Positions 9,446-18,939 are shown, numbered from the stretch's first letter. The stretch is 64,000 bases of DNA from Terriglobia bacterium (GCA_020073485.1 JAIQFB010000012.1:1-64000); one strand, 5' to 3'. Translations and numbers: made by a program. The notes: a model not told the origin generated them from the letters alone.

Positions 9446-9970
9446 CTACTTCTTCGGGGGATACTTGTCGATGGATTTCTTGACCATGTCGTCGATCTTG
9501 CCTTCGAGCTTGGCAGGATCGGTTTTTTCGTCGCTGGCAACTCCGCGCCAGACCAGGGAACGCGTCGTGGAATCGCGCAGGTCGATGACCAGCGTGCCCT
9601 CAGCATAGGGAACACGCACGGCGCGCGTGCCCAAGCCATACCAACCCGCGGGATAGGTCTCGACCTCCACCTTGCGGGCCTGCCCGAACGTGTAGCGCAC
9701 GTTGAGATCGGCCGCCCCAGACGATTCCGTCAGGCCTTTCGACGTCAAATCGTGTTCGATGTCGGCTTCGATCTGCTTCTTGACCAGGTTGCTGTTCAGC
9801 GCGGGATTCCTGCTATTCAATTCGCCGCCGCGGATGGTGAAGGTCTTGAATTTGCTGAAATCGGCGCCCTTGTCGAATTCGACAGTGACTTTCTGCGCCA
9901 GTGCAACGGGCGCGATGAGCAAACCCAGTGCGGCCAACTTGAGCGCGCCGCTCGCGATGCGCCGAAGCAT
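9446..9970 (-). CDS. DUF4136-type exported protein
   Basis: The start at 9970 opens a signal peptide (MLRRIASGALKLAALGLLIA, cleavage near ALAQ). The 174-residue protein has the DUF4136 layout: VTVEFDKGADFSKFKTFTI at the N-terminus, IEADIEHDLTSKGL in the middle and GTLVIDLRDSTTRSLVWRGVA near the end. No lipobox Cys is present, so it is probably periplasmic or outer-membrane associated rather than a lipoprotein. Biochemical function is unknown. It is convergent with the PIG-L gene and divergent from pcm. Confidence 0.8.
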   Translation of the reverse strand: MLRRIASGALKLAALGLLIAPVALAQKVTVEFDKGADFSKFKTFTIRGGELNSRNPALNSNLVKKQIEADIEHDLTSKGLTESSGAADLNVRYTFGQARKVEVETYPAGWYGLGTRAVRVPYAEGTLVIDLRDSTTRSLVWRGVASDEKTDPAKLEGKIDDMVKKSIDKYPPKK

Positions 9971-10133
9971 TTCTGAGCCTAGAATCGGATGAAAACGGTC
10001 GACCACGAAGCACCTCACTCCAGCAGATTGCAAACAATGTAGCGGATGCTAGCACTTGCCGCAAAAGACTACAAGATGAGCCGCGTCAGAGTCCTGCGAG
10101 GAAGTAAAGTTCATTGCCATGGCGCGGGCGTCC

Positions 10134-10139
10134 TATAAT
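10134..10139 (+). promoter_or_regulatory. Putative -10 element of pcm
   Basis: A perfect TATAAT at 10134-10139 lies in the divergent gap before pcm; the -35 region is weak. Its position overlaps the most upstream in-frame TTG (10139), which argues that translation of pcm starts further downstream. Confidence 0.5.
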
Positions 10140-10162
10140 TGATTCAAGCGAGGGCGCAGCAA

Positions 10163-10828
10163 TTGAAGGATCGATTCGACATCGCGCGTCTCGATATGGT
10201 CGAGACGCAAATCCGCAGGCGCGGCGTTTTCTCGCCGCGCGTACTGGACGTGATGGCACTGATTCCGCGCCAGGAATTCGTCCCCGCCCAATTTCGGAAC
10301 GAGGCCTACGCCGATAAGCCCCTGCCTATCGGCGAGGGGCAAACCATCTCGCAGCCGTACATGGTCGCGGCCATGGCCGAATCGCTGGAACTCACCGGCA
10401 GCGAGCGCGTCCTGGAAATCGGGACGGGTTCGGGCTACCAGGCCGCGGTACTTTCGATGCTGGCGCGGGAAGTGATCACCGTGGAGAGCCGCACCACGCT
10501 TGCGCTGGAGGCGCAGGAGCGCCTGACGGATCTGGGGTATGCCAACGTCCACGTGCACAACGGCGATGGCTCTCTCGGTTTTTCCGAAACCGCCCCATAT
10601 GACGCCATTCTGGTGACCGCCGCCGCTCCGGAAATTCCGCGTCTGCTGGCCGGACAACTTCGCGAAGCGGGCCGCCTGGTCATTCCCGTCGGCAGCCAGG
10701 AAAATCAGGAGTTGGTGCAGGCGCGAAAGACAAACGGCGAGCTGAAATCGCGCGAGCTTTTTGGTTGCAGATTTGTCCTGCTGCTGGGACGCCATGGCTG
10801 GAGCCGACCCGGCGGCGAGCCTTTCTGA
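10163..10828 (+). CDS. pcm: Protein-L-isoaspartate O-methyltransferase
   Basis: The enzyme repairs isoaspartyl residues in damaged proteins using S-adenosylmethionine. The PCMT signature is clear: MVETQIRRRGVFSPRVLDVM, ALIPRQEFVP, the substrate loop IGEGQTISQPYMVAAM, the SAM motif VLEIGTGSGYQ (about 83-93) and VTAAAPEIP. TTG 10163 is preferred (221 residues) because the upstream TTG at 10139 lies inside the -10 element; ATG 10196 would cut into the conserved N-terminus. Length fits the family. It is probably a single-gene unit. Confidence 0.9.
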   Translation: MKDRFDIARLDMVETQIRRRGVFSPRVLDVMALIPRQEFVPAQFRNEAYADKPLPIGEGQTISQPYMVAAMAESLELTGSERVLEIGTGSGYQAAVLSMLAREVITVESRTTLALEAQERLTDLGYANVHVHNGDGSLGFSETAPYDAILVTAAAPEIPRLLAGQLREAGRLVIPVGSQENQELVQARKTNGELKSRELFGCRFVLLLGRHGWSRPGGEPF

Positions 10829-10918
10829 GTTATCGTTGCTTCGAGGTCAGGAGAAGCGTACGATGCGCCCGAGAGTAAACCAAACCGGAAATTCCGGATA
10901 ATGGGCGTGGAGGACTTG

Positions 10919-11968
10919 ATGAGAAAAGCTATCGGCATCTTCCTTGGATTGGTGCTGGTGGCCGCATTCGCGGGACCGGTGAATGCGCAGCAAAACGCGC
11001 CCGCTGCAAAAGCAGCGGTGGAGCGCGAGCCGCCGCTAATTTTGACGGAAGCAATTCCGCTTGAGGGAATCAAGGGGCGCTTCGATCATTTCGCCATCGG
11101 CGGCGGGCGAATCTTCGTCTCCGCCCTCGGCAGCAACGCCGTCGAAGCCATCAACGTCGGTGCCCGAACGCTGGACCACTCGATCACTGGAGTGCCCGAT
11201 CCGCAGGGCGTGGTCTATTCGCCGGAAACCAAGAAACTTTTCGTCGCCAGCGGTTCGGCGCAAAAGGTTTACATCTATGACGGCGCGACCTATGGCTTGA
11301 TCGGCACAGTGGACTTCGAGGGCGGCGCCGACAACCTGCGCTACGACGCCGCGAACAGGCGCGTTTACGTCGGGTGCGGCGACAACGAGAAGACCGGCGC
11401 CATCGGCACGATTGACGCGGTCACCAACAAGCGTCTCGACGAGACGTATAAGCTCGGCGGCGAACCCGAATCGTTCCAACTCGAAAAGTCCGGGCCGAAC
11501 ATTTACGTGAACGTGCCCGACCTGAAACAGATCGTGGTGGTGAACCGCGAGACCAAACAGATCACGCACTGGCCGCTGCAGGGTGTGGAAAGCAATTTTC
11601 CCATGGCGCTCGATGAGGCCGATCACCGCCTGTTTGTGGGCACGCATGCGCCCGCGCGGCTCGCCGTGTTCGACACCACATCCGGCAAACTGGTGGCGGC
11701 GCTTCCCGGCGTGCAGGGCACCGACGATTTGTATTATGACGCCGATCGCAAGCGCGTCTACATGCCGGGCTCGGCAGGCTTCATCTACGCCTACCAGATG
11801 AAGGACCCCGACCACTACCAGCTTCTCGCCAAAGTTCCCACTGCGATTGGCGCAGCCACCGCGGGATATTGGGGCAAGCAGGGTAAGGGCTTCGACCGGT
11901 TCTACCTCGCCGTTCCTGCGAGAGGACTTGATCCCGCAGAGGTCCGTATTTATGTGGTGCAGGATTAG
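10919..11968 (+). CDS. Secreted YncE-like beta-propeller protein
   Basis: ATG 10919 is chosen over ATG 10901 because GTGGAGG lies between them with proper spacing. The 349-residue product begins with a signal peptide ending at VNAQ and then shows repeating blades of the YVTN/NHL type (GGRIFVSALGSNAVEAINVG, KKLFVASGSAQKVYIYDGAT, NRRVYVGCGDNEKTGAIGTI). Such proteins are seven-bladed extracytoplasmic propellers, often binding surface ligands or metals; no active site is visible. It converges with the NUDIX gene. Confidence 0.82.
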   Translation: MRKAIGIFLGLVLVAAFAGPVNAQQNAPAAKAAVEREPPLILTEAIPLEGIKGRFDHFAIGGGRIFVSALGSNAVEAINVGARTLDHSITGVPDPQGVVYSPETKKLFVASGSAQKVYIYDGATYGLIGTVDFEGGADNLRYDAANRRVYVGCGDNEKTGAIGTIDAVTNKRLDETYKLGGEPESFQLEKSGPNIYVNVPDLKQIVVVNRETKQITHWPLQGVESNFPMALDEADHRLFVGTHAPARLAVFDTTSGKLVAALPGVQGTDDLYYDADRKRVYMPGSAGFIYAYQMKDPDHYQLLAKVPTAIGAATAGYWGKQGKGFDRFYLAVPARGLDPAEVRIYVVQD

Positions 11969-12049
11969 CCACAGCTTTACCGGTAGTCATGACAGTGCGT
12001 GACGTGAGGCAAACTGCACATTGGTTTCTGCCTATACCCGGAGTGCGCA

Positions 12050-12541
12050 TTACAAACGGTCATTAGGAGTTGTCGCCCTCTCCCGCGCCATCGCCAGTGC
12101 CTTCCGCAAGACGCGCGTCGCCGCCACGGTCAAATCATATTTCACGAGCTCCTCTTCGCGCGCCCAGGCAAATTCCAGCGCGTCGCTGCCCGCGGCAAGC
12201 GTCCCTCCGCGCATCTCGCACAGATAATCGAGGATCACGAAGTGGTATTGCGGCCGCGCGGCGTCTGTCGGCGAGCCGTCGGCGTTCGGAGGCGCGGGGA
12301 AAATGCGCTCAAACACTTCGATCAGTTCAACCACGCTTACATCGAGTCCGGTCTCCTCGGCAAGCTCGCGGACCACGCCTTGCGCCAGCGTTTCTCCCAC
12401 TTCGAGCATGCCGCCGGGGATGGACCATTCGCCCTGCAGCGGCGGGCCGCCGCGGCGGATCAGCAAGGCGCGCCCTTCGTGGACCACCACGCCGCCCACG
12501 CCCACCAGGGGATGTTCCGGGTATTCTCGTTTGGATGTCAT
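12050..12541 (-). CDS. NUDIX hydrolase
   Basis: The 163-residue protein has a full Nudix box at residues 44-66 (GMLEVGE, then REL-AEE-TGL), matching GX5EX7REUXEEXGU, which binds Mg2+ and cleaves nucleoside diphosphate-linked substrates. The preceding GEWSIPGG is the usual lead-in. The fold and length match ADP-ribose pyrophosphatase or MutT-like members, but the substrate cannot be read from the sequence. It is cytoplasmic and divergent from the LysW-like gene. Confidence 0.92.
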   Translation of the reverse strand: MTSKREYPEHPLVGVGGVVVHEGRALLIRRGGPPLQGEWSIPGGMLEVGETLAQGVVRELAEETGLDVSVVELIEVFERIFPAPPNADGSPTDAARPQYHFVILDYLCEMRGGTLAAGSDALEFAWAREEELVKYDLTVAATRVLRKALAMARERATTPNDRL

Positions 12542-12581
12542 CGCAATTTTGGCTGCTTCCCTCCCGGGCCTCTTCGCGTTA

Positions 12582-12587
12582 TATAAT
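12582..12587 (+). promoter_or_regulatory. Putative -10 element of the LysW-like gene
   Basis: TATAAT lies about 110 bases before the GTG start at 12699; the -35 region is GC-rich and unconvincing. The spacer downstream has no gene. Confidence 0.4.
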
Positions 12588-12698
12588 ACGTCAGCTTGAC
12601 GCGGGCTCCGATTCCGGCGGTTTCCCTTTCCCTATCGTGGAAGCGATGGGCCCCGCACCGGAAGAAACCCCGCACCTGATCCCAAGGAGGTTTTCCCC

Positions 12699-12935
12699 GT
12701 GGTCCGGTGTCCCAAATGCGCCACTGAAGTGGACGTGGACGAAGACGAAGTCGAGGAAGGCGAGATCCTGGCCTGCCCCGAGTGCGAAACGGAAATGGAA
12801 GTCGTGCAGATTCATCCAGTCAAGGTCAATGCCATCTCGGAAGATGAGGATGACGAGGACGAAGAGGGCGAGGAGTCTGACGATGACGACCTTGAGGAGG
12901 ATGACGAGGACGAAGAGGACGAAGAGGATATGTGA
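12699..12935 (+). CDS. LysW-like zinc-ribbon protein with long polyacidic tail
   Basis: The GTG start is fixed by AAGGAGG eight bases upstream. The 78-residue protein has two CPxC knuckles (Cys4/Cys7 and Cys26/Cys29) and an E-rich spacer, closely resembling the N-terminal half of LysW/ArgW amino-group carrier proteins (for example the pattern CPxC-TEVDV...CPEC-TEMEVV). True LysW proteins end in a short EDWGE-type tail whose last Glu carries the substrate. Here residues 48-78 are almost wholly Asp/Glu and end in Met. No LysXZ-type genes are nearby, so an amino-group carrier role is doubtful; a structural or nucleic-acid-mimic role is possible. Confidence 0.8.
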   Translation: MVRCPKCATEVDVDEDEVEEGEILACPECETEMEVVQIHPVKVNAISEDEDDEDEEGEESDDDDLEEDDEDEEDEEDM

Positions 12936-13050
12936 TCCTCCCGCAGGCGGACTCCACAATTCACTTGTCGCATTCCGCCTGCATGAAGCGCCCGTACCCG
13001 GCCTCAAAATCTTGCGGCATCCCTTCCCCCCAGTCGGCCATCTTACTGGT

Positions 13051-13434
13051 ATGTGGCGGATGGCTCTCCTGCTGGCTCTGGCTTGGTCATTGGGGGTGAT
13101 CTCCGCTCCCTCGGCACCCGCAAGCGCCCAGAGTTCCAGCAAATCCCACGCTCACGATTTCGTCATTTTTGCCACGGTGTTTACCGCGCAAGGCTTTGCC
13201 CTGCCGGGCGCCCGCGTGCGCGTTCGCCGCGCGGACGAGAAGAAATTTCGCTGGGAGGCGATGTCGGACCATCAAGGCGAACTCGGCATTCGAGTGCCGC
13301 AGGACGCGGAATACGAACTTACCGTCGAAGCGCGTGGGTTTCAGCCGCAAACGCGCAAAGTCGATGCCCGGGAAGGCGATCGCGAGGATCTCACGCTCCG
13401 CCTGGAGCCGCTCGCGGCAGGAGGAAAACCATGA
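13051..13434 (+). CDS. Secreted carboxypeptidase-regulatory-like domain protein
   Basis: The 127-residue product has a signal peptide (WRMALLLALAWSLGVIS, cleavage near ASAQ) and a single beta-sandwich domain with the pattern FVIFATVFTAQGFALPGARV, then DHQGELGIRVPQDAEYELTV and LTLRLEPL, typical of CarboxypepD_reg-like folds. These are usually cell-surface or periplasmic binding modules. ATG 13051 is used, with ATG 13060 an alternative. The stop overlaps the next start (ATGA), so the two regulatory-domain proteins form a coupled pair. Confidence 0.75.
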   Translation: MWRMALLLALAWSLGVISAPSAPASAQSSSKSHAHDFVIFATVFTAQGFALPGARVRVRRADEKKFRWEAMSDHQGELGIRVPQDAEYELTVEARGFQPQTRKVDAREGDREDLTLRLEPLAAGGKP

Positions 13435-13826
13435 AGGCGACCTGGAAGCTGGCTCTGGCCACGGTGGTGGTGATGGCCACGGTGGTGGTGATGGCCATGG
13501 CTGCGGGCATGCTGTTTGCGCAGGGCAGTTCCAAGGGGAAGGATTCCGAACTGCGGACGGTTCGCGGCACGGTGATCGACAAGGATGAGACCCCCGTCGA
13601 TTCCGCCGTGGTGTACCTGAAGAATCTCCACACACAGGATATCGTCACGCACCTTTCCGCCAGCGACGGACAATTCCGCTTCAGCGGCCTGGATCTGAAC
13701 GTCGATTACGAGATTCATGCGGAGCACGAGGGATGGATGTCCAATTCGCGCTCGATTTCCAACTTCGATACGCGGAAGGAATTCGTTCTCACATTGAAGC
13801 TAGATCATAAGAAAACTGGGAAATAA
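13431..13826 (+). CDS. Secreted carboxypeptidase-regulatory-like domain protein, second of pair
   Basis: ATG 13431 overlaps the preceding stop and follows GGAGG. The 131-residue product has an unusually long hydrophobic signal segment containing two exact copies of ATVVVM. The domain begins at VRGTVIDKDETPVDSAVVYL, with ASDGQFRFSGLDLNVDYEI and a C-terminal FVLTLKL strand, again a CarboxypepD_reg fold. It is similar in layout but not close in sequence to the upstream partner. Ligand unknown. Confidence 0.78.
   Translation: MKATWKLALATVVVMATVVVMAMAAGMLFAQGSSKGKDSELRTVRGTVIDKDETPVDSAVVYLKNLHTQDIVTHLSASDGQFRFSGLDLNVDYEIHAEHEGWMSNSRSISNFDTRKEFVLTLKLDHKKTGK
13458..13493 (+). repeat. Exact 18-bp tandem duplication in the signal peptide
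   Basis: The 18-base unit beginning GCCACGGTGG occurs twice without a mismatch, at 13458-13475 and 13476-13493, encoding ATVVVM twice. It lengthens the hydrophobic core by six residues. Confidence 0.9.
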
Positions 13827-14049
13827 CCCCGGTTTCATGACACCTCCCTGCGATCTGCTGGAATCGTAGTTCTCTACGGTTCCGCCGCCGGAAATTCGTA
13901 TTAAACCGAAATAACGATTCCGCAAATTCTCAATCCCAAGACGCCAATTTGCAGTAACATCTTCCTGCGCAGAGGCCGCTCAGGCTGCGCTGCCGCAATC
14001 CGGATTCGCGGCCTGCTTGAAAATCCGCGAATTTTTCGGGAGGACTCCT

Positions 14050-14598
14050 ATGGCGATTCAATTCACTTTGAACGGGAAGCCGCAAACGGTGGACGTCAAT
14101 CCCAGCATGCCGCTGCTTTGGGTTTTGCGCGACACGCTGGGCATGACCGGGACGAAATTCGGCTGCGGCATTTCCCTGTGCGGCGCGTGCACCGTGCATA
14201 TCGATGGCGACGCCACGCGCTCCTGCATCACGCCCATTTCCTCGGTGGCGGGAAAGAAAGTCACGACCATCGAGGGGCTCTCGCCCGACCGCAGCCATCC
14301 GGTGCAGCGCGCCTGGATCGAAGTGGATGTCCCGCAATGCGGCTATTGCCAGTCGGGACAGATTATGACCACCGCCGCGCTTCTGGCCAAGAATGGGCAG
14401 CCGACTGACGCGGAAATTGACGACGCACTAAAGGGAAACATCTGCCGCTGTGGCACCTACCAGCGCATCCGGGAGGCCGTGCACCTTGCGGCGAAGCTCG
14501 CGGGCGCTACGGCAAAAAAGTCCGCGCGACTGGAACGTGAAGAACCCATCGAGCAAGCGCTGAGCGCCGGGGAAGCGCAAGCGGGAGGCGCGCTATGA
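14050..14598 (+). CDS. 2Fe-2S subunit of a molybdenum hydroxylase (isoquinoline 1-oxidoreductase alpha type)
   Basis: The 182-residue protein carries the plant-ferredoxin cluster ligands Cys39, 44, 47 and 59 ([17 protein letters not shown]) and the second cluster ligands Cys97, 100, 132 and 134 (CGYCQSGQ and [10 protein letters not shown]). It passes electrons from the molybdopterin subunit encoded next, with which it overlaps by four bases. ATG 14050 follows GGGAGGACT. There is an extra acidic C-terminal tail of about 25 residues. There is no FAD-subunit gene nearby, fitting the two-subunit isoquinoline-oxidoreductase type rather than xanthine dehydrogenase. Confidence 0.9.
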   Translation: MAIQFTLNGKPQTVDVNPSMPLLWVLRDTLGMTGTKFGCGISLCGACTVHIDGDATRSCITPISSVAGKKVTTIEGLSPDRSHPVQRAWIEVDVPQCGYCQSGQIMTTAALLAKNGQPTDAEIDDALKGNICRCGTYQRIREAVHLAAKLAGATAKKSARLEREEPIEQALSAGEAQAGGAL

Positions 14599-16754
14599 GC
14601 GCCGGACCCATCCTGAAAGTCGGACGCCGCGGTTTCCTGAAGACTGGCGCGGCTGGGGCGGCCGGCCTGGTCGTCGGATTTTATTTACCCGGGCGATTTG
14701 AAGCCCTCGCCGCATCGCCCGCCGGCGCGGCGCCTGCATCGCTGAACGCCTGGATGCTCATCTCCCCTGACGACACCGTAAAAATCATGATCGATAAATC
14801 GGAAATGGGGCAGGGCATCCTGACCGCTCTGTGCATGATCGCCGCCGAAGAGTTGGATTGCGATTGGAAAAAAATCCGCACCGAGTTCGCTCCCGCGGCC
14901 AAGGAATACTTCAATCCCGCGTTTGGAATGCAGGGCACCGGCGGCAGTTCCAGCGTGCGTTCCTCCTGGGACCCGCTGCGCAAGGCCGGGGCGGCGGCGC
15001 GCGATATGCTGCTGCAGGCCGCGGCGACTAAGTGGGGCGTCGAAAAATCCGCGTGCCGCGCGGAAAACGGCGTGATTTTCCACGACGCCACGAAACGCAA
15101 ACTCACTTACGGCAGCGTCGCGCAGGCGGCATCGAAACTTCCGGTTCCTGCAGATGTCCCGCTCAAGGACCCCAAGCAATACCGGATCGTCGGGAAAGGC
15201 ATGAAGCGCCTGGACACGCCGGACAAGGTAAACGGCCGCGCAGAGTTCGGCCTGGATGTGCGCCGCCCTGGAATGCTCTATGCGGTTGTGATGCGCTGCC
15301 CGGTGTTTGGCGGAAAAGTCGCCAGTTTTGACGCAACCAAGGCCAAGGCCGTGCCGGGCGTGAAAAACGTGATCGAAATCCCGCAAGGCATTGCCGTGGT
15401 GGCCGAGAACACCTGGACGGCCATGCAGGGCCGTCGAGCCCTCGATGTGAAATGGGACGAAGGACCGAACGCCGGCGTCTCGAGCGAAAGCATCAGCAAA
15501 CTGTTTGCCGACCGCACGATGCAGCCCGGCGTGGAAGCTCGGAAGGAAGGCGACGCCGCGGCGGCGCTTTCCGGCGCGACGCAGAAACTCGAGGCTGTGT
15601 ACGAGGCGCCTTACCTGGCTCACGCCACCATGGAGCCGCTGAATTGCACCGCCGACGTGCGCGCCGATCGCGTGGACGTCTGGGCGCCCACGCAATTTCA
15701 AACGGTCGCGCAGGCCACCTCCGCCAAGATTTGCGGATTGCAGCCGGAGGCCGCGTTCATCCACACGACCTATCTGGGCGGCGGCTTCGGGCGCAAGGCC
15801 GGCGTCGATTTCATCATGGAAGCCGTCGAAATCTCGAAAGCAATTGGCGCGCCCGTGAAACTGACGTGGTCGCGTGAGGACGACACGCAGCACGATTTTT
15901 ACCGCCCCGCATCGTATGCGCGTATGTCCGGAGCGATTGGCGCGGACGGCAGGCCCGTCGCGTGGACCACGCGCATCGCCTGCCCTTCGATCATGGAAGC
16001 CTGGTTTCCCGGCAGCACCAAAAATAATCTCGATCCCACCAGCGTTGAAGGCGTCGCGAACCTTCCCTATTCGATTCCCAACATCCTGGTGGATTACATA
16101 CGAACCGAGCCCGGAATTCCGGTCGGCTTCTGGCGCTCGGTGGGAAGTTCACAAAACGGATTTTTCAGCGAATGTTTTATGGACGAGCTGGCCACCGCCG
16201 CGAAAAAGGACCCCTACGAATTCCGGCGCCATTTATTGGACAAGTCCCCGCGCCACCTCGCCGTTCTGGAACTGGCCGCGAAAAAAGCCAGGTGGGATAG
16301 CCCGCTGCCCGCGGGCCATTACCGCGGAATCGCGGTGCTTTTCGCATTCGAGAGTTATGCCGCTCAAGTGATTGAAATCTCGGTGGACCGCAAGGCGAAA
16401 ACTCTGAAGGTTCACCGCGTGGTCTGCGCGGTGGATGTCGGCCAGGTGGTGAATCCGACCACGATCGTGGCGCAAAGCGAGAGCGCCGTCGTCTACGGAT
16501 TATCGTCGGCGCTGTACGGGAACATCACCATTGACGGCGGGCGCGTGAAAGAGTCCAGCTTCAACAACTATCCGGTATTGCGCTTGAATGAAATGCCCGC
16601 CGTCGAAGTCCACATTGTGCCGAGCACGGAAAAGCCGACCGGCGCGGGCGAGCTTTCCGTGCCGCCCGTCGTTCCAGCGCTGTGCAACGCGATTTTTGCC
16701 GCCACCGGCAAGCGCATTCGACGCATGCCGATCCGGCCCGAAGATTTGGCTTGA
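14595..16754 (+). CDS. Molybdopterin-binding subunit of a periplasmic hydroxylase (isoquinoline 1-oxidoreductase beta type)
   Basis: The 719-residue protein starts with a twin-arginine signal (GRRGFLKTG, residues 10-18), so the cofactor-loaded complex is probably exported folded. The body matches aldehyde oxidase/xanthine dehydrogenase large subunits: [36 protein letters not shown] and a C-terminal [20 protein letters not shown] containing the catalytic Glu region. It hydroxylates an aldehyde or N-heterocycle using water in known relatives; the substrate here is not predictable. It is translationally coupled to the 2Fe-2S gene. Confidence 0.9.
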   Translation: MSAGPILKVGRRGFLKTGAAGAAGLVVGFYLPGRFEALAASPAGAAPASLNAWMLISPDDTVKIMIDKSEMGQGILTALCMIAAEELDCDWKKIRTEFAPAAKEYFNPAFGMQGTGGSSSVRSSWDPLRKAGAAARDMLLQAAATKWGVEKSACRAENGVIFHDATKRKLTYGSVAQAASKLPVPADVPLKDPKQYRIVGKGMKRLDTPDKVNGRAEFGLDVRRPGMLYAVVMRCPVFGGKVASFDATKAKAVPGVKNVIEIPQGIAVVAENTWTAMQGRRALDVKWDEGPNAGVSSESISKLFADRTMQPGVEARKEGDAAAALSGATQKLEAVYEAPYLAHATMEPLNCTADVRADRVDVWAPTQFQTVAQATSAKICGLQPEAAFIHTTYLGGGFGRKAGVDFIMEAVEISKAIGAPVKLTWSREDDTQHDFYRPASYARMSGAIGADGRPVAWTTRIACPSIMEAWFPGSTKNNLDPTSVEGVANLPYSIPNILVDYIRTEPGIPVGFWRSVGSSQNGFFSECFMDELATAAKKDPYEFRRHLLDKSPRHLAVLELAAKKARWDSPLPAGHYRGIAVLFAFESYAAQVIEISVDRKAKTLKVHRVVCAVDVGQVVNPTTIVAQSESAVVYGLSSALYGNITIDGGRVKESSFNNYPVLRLNEMPAVEVHIVPSTEKPTGAGELSVPPVVPALCNAIFAATGKRIRRMPIRPEDLA

Positions 16755-16755
16755 G

Positions 16756-16837
16756 GTAGGACAGGCACTCTTGCCTGTCCGGTTTAAATTGGTGACGCCG
16801 CACACCAAAACCGGACAGGCAAGAGTGCCTGTCCTAC
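16756..16837. repeat. Dispersed palindrome, type A, copy 1
   Basis: Perfect 30-bp inverted arms at 16756-16785 and 16808-16837, each arm itself containing a smaller palindrome around CAGGCACTCTTGCCTG. A 22-bp loop separates them. It begins one base after the stop of the oxidoreductase gene. A second copy with the same arms is at 20697-20776. Confidence 0.92.
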
Positions 16838-16898
16838 AAAACCCGCCCCCGCGTTGCCTTGACCGTCTTCCGAACCATCTGTTAGCGTAGAACATTCC

Positions 16899-18932
16899 AT
16901 GGACACCATTCACATCACAATGCCGGACGGCGCAATCCGCGATGTGCCGCGGGGCACGACGGCCGCGGAGATCGCGCAGCAGATTTCACCGCGCCTGGCG
17001 AAAGAAGCATTGGTCGCACGAATCCAACCCATGAGGGGACCTGCGGGAACGATTTCCGCCAAATCCGCAGCCGCCGCTCCGGATGCCGCGCCTGAAGCGC
17101 AACTGGACGCCGCGGGCGACGGCGAAGGTTTTCTGGTCGATTTGCGCGCGCCGATCGATGACGACGTGCGGCTCTCGATCCTCACGCCGAAAAACCCCGA
17201 AGCGATTCAGGTGCTGCGCCACTCGGCGGCGCATTTGCTCGCCGCGGCCGTGCTGGAACTGTTTCCCAACGTGAAGCTGGGCATCGGCCCGCCGATCGAC
17301 ACCGGATTTTTCTACGATTTCGTGCGCGCAGATCCCTTCACGCCGGACGATCTCGCGCGCATCGAGAAAAAAATGCGCGAGCTCGCCGCGCAGGACATTC
17401 CCAACGAACGAAAAATGCTGCCGAAGCCGGAAGCGCTCGAGCTCTATCGCAAGTGGGACCAGGGCTTCAAGTGCGAGCTGGTCGAGGAGCGCGCCATCGA
17501 TCCGATGGTGTCGTTTTACACCACCGGAAAATTCATCGATTTCTGCCGCGGCCCGCACATCCCATCCACCGGGCGCATCCGCGCCTTCAAACTGATGAGC
17601 GTCGCTGGCGCCTACTGGAAGGGACAAGAAGGCAATCCGCAGATGCAGCGCATCTACGGCGCGTGTTTTTACACGCAGCAGGAGCTGGACGACCATCTTC
17701 ACAAGCTCGAAGAGGCCAAGCGGCGCGATCATCGCCGCCTGGGCGCCGAACTCGACTTGTTTTCCGTTCAGGAAGAGGCCGGGCCAGGGCTGATTTTCTG
17801 GCATCCCAAGGGCGCGCTGATCCGCAAACAGATGGAGGATTGGCTGCGCGAGGAATTGCTGCGCCGCGGTTACGACCTGGTGGTCACGCCGCACATCATG
17901 CGCCTGGATTTGTGGAAGACCAGCGGCCACGCCGGTTTCTATAAGGAAAATATGTTCGGCCCGGTGGAAGTCGAAAAAACCGACTACCAGCTGAAGCCCA
18001 TGAATTGCCCGGGCCACATCCTGATTTACAAATCGAAGCTGCGAAGTTACCGCGAATTGCCTGTGCGCCTCGCCGAGCTCGGCACGGTGTACCGCTACGA
18101 GCGCTCGGGCGTGCTGCACGGCCTGCTGCGCGTCCGCGGCTTCACGCAGGACGACGCGCACATTTTTTGCATGCCGGAGCAGATCGAGGCCGAGGTCGAG
18201 GCCTGCATCGATTTCGCCTATGCGGTGATGAAAACGTTCGGCTTCGACAAATACGTGGTCGAGCTATCCGACTGGGACGCGAAACATCCGGAAAATTACG
18301 CTGGCTCGGCCGAGGATTGGAATCGCGCGACGTCGGCGCTGCAAAATACGCTGACCAAGATGGGCATTCCCTTCAAGCGTATCGAGGGCGAGGCGGCATT
18401 CTACGGCCCAAAGATCGACGTGAAGCTGATCGACGCGATCGGCCGCCCCTGGCAGCTCACCACCGTACAATTCGATTTCAATTTGCCGGGAAGATTCGGC
18501 CTCGAATACGTCGGCGAGGACGGCAACCGTCACCAGCCGCTGATGGTGCACCGCGCGCTGTGGGGCTCGGTCGAGCGCTTCTTCGGCATCCTGATCGAGC
18601 ACTACGCGGGGGCATTTCCCGTGTGGCTCGCGCCTGTACAGGCCGAAGTGCTGCCGCTGAGCGAAAAATTTTCGGAGTATGCGAAGAAGGTCGCCGCCGC
18701 GTTGAAAAACGCTGGATTCCGCGCGCATCTCGACGACCGCAACGAAAAGCTGCAGGCGAAAATCCGCGACGCGCAGATGCAGAAGATTCCCTACATGCTG
18801 ATTGTGGGCGGCAAGGAAGCGGAAGCGGGCACCGTCTCGGTACGGCACCAGAGCAAGGGCGATCTCGGCCCGCGCCCGCTCGAGGAGTTTCTTTCCGATC
18901 TACGCAAGCAGGTGGATACGCGCGCGATTTGA
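16899..18932 (+). CDS. thrS: Threonyl-tRNA synthetase
   Basis: The 677-residue enzyme charges tRNA-Thr. It has an N-terminal TGS domain (HITMPDGAIRDVPRGTTAAE) and an editing domain (VLRHSAAHLLAAAVLELFPN). The catalytic core has the zinc Cys in MNCPGH (about 368-373), motif 2 (VYRYERSGVLHGLLRVRGFT) and motif 3 (VHRALWGSVERFFGILIEHY). A C-terminal anticodon-binding domain follows. Length fits the family with a small Ala-rich insertion at about residues 50-75. A TTGACC sequence upstream may be a -35. thrS heads the usual thrS-infC-rpmI-rplT cluster, here interrupted by an opposite-strand gene. Confidence 0.97.
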   Translation: MDTIHITMPDGAIRDVPRGTTAAEIAQQISPRLAKEALVARIQPMRGPAGTISAKSAAAAPDAAPEAQLDAAGDGEGFLVDLRAPIDDDVRLSILTPKNPEAIQVLRHSAAHLLAAAVLELFPNVKLGIGPPIDTGFFYDFVRADPFTPDDLARIEKKMRELAAQDIPNERKMLPKPEALELYRKWDQGFKCELVEERAIDPMVSFYTTGKFIDFCRGPHIPSTGRIRAFKLMSVAGAYWKGQEGNPQMQRIYGACFYTQQELDDHLHKLEEAKRRDHRRLGAELDLFSVQEEAGPGLIFWHPKGALIRKQMEDWLREELLRRGYDLVVTPHIMRLDLWKTSGHAGFYKENMFGPVEVEKTDYQLKPMNCPGHILIYKSKLRSYRELPVRLAELGTVYRYERSGVLHGLLRVRGFTQDDAHIFCMPEQIEAEVEACIDFAYAVMKTFGFDKYVVELSDWDAKHPENYAGSAEDWNRATSALQNTLTKMGIPFKRIEGEAAFYGPKIDVKLIDAIGRPWQLTTVQFDFNLPGRFGLEYVGEDGNRHQPLMVHRALWGSVERFFGILIEHYAGAFPVWLAPVQAEVLPLSEKFSEYAKKVAAALKNAGFRAHLDDRNEKLQAKIRDAQMQKIPYMLIVGGKEAEAGTVSVRHQSKGDLGPRPLEEFLSDLRKQVDTRAI

Positions 18933-18939
18933 GGTTTTG

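Noticed and set aside
12070-13050. Long plus-strand open frame leading into the carboxypeptidase-regulatory gene
   Set aside because: It runs antisense through the NUDIX gene and across the LysW-like gene, is Arg/Pro-rich and has no ribosome site; the real gene starts at 13051.
16756-16837. The type A palindrome as a simple rho-independent terminator
   Set aside because: The arms are far longer than needed, no U-run follows, and the same sequence recurs elsewhere, so a mobile repeat is the better explanation.
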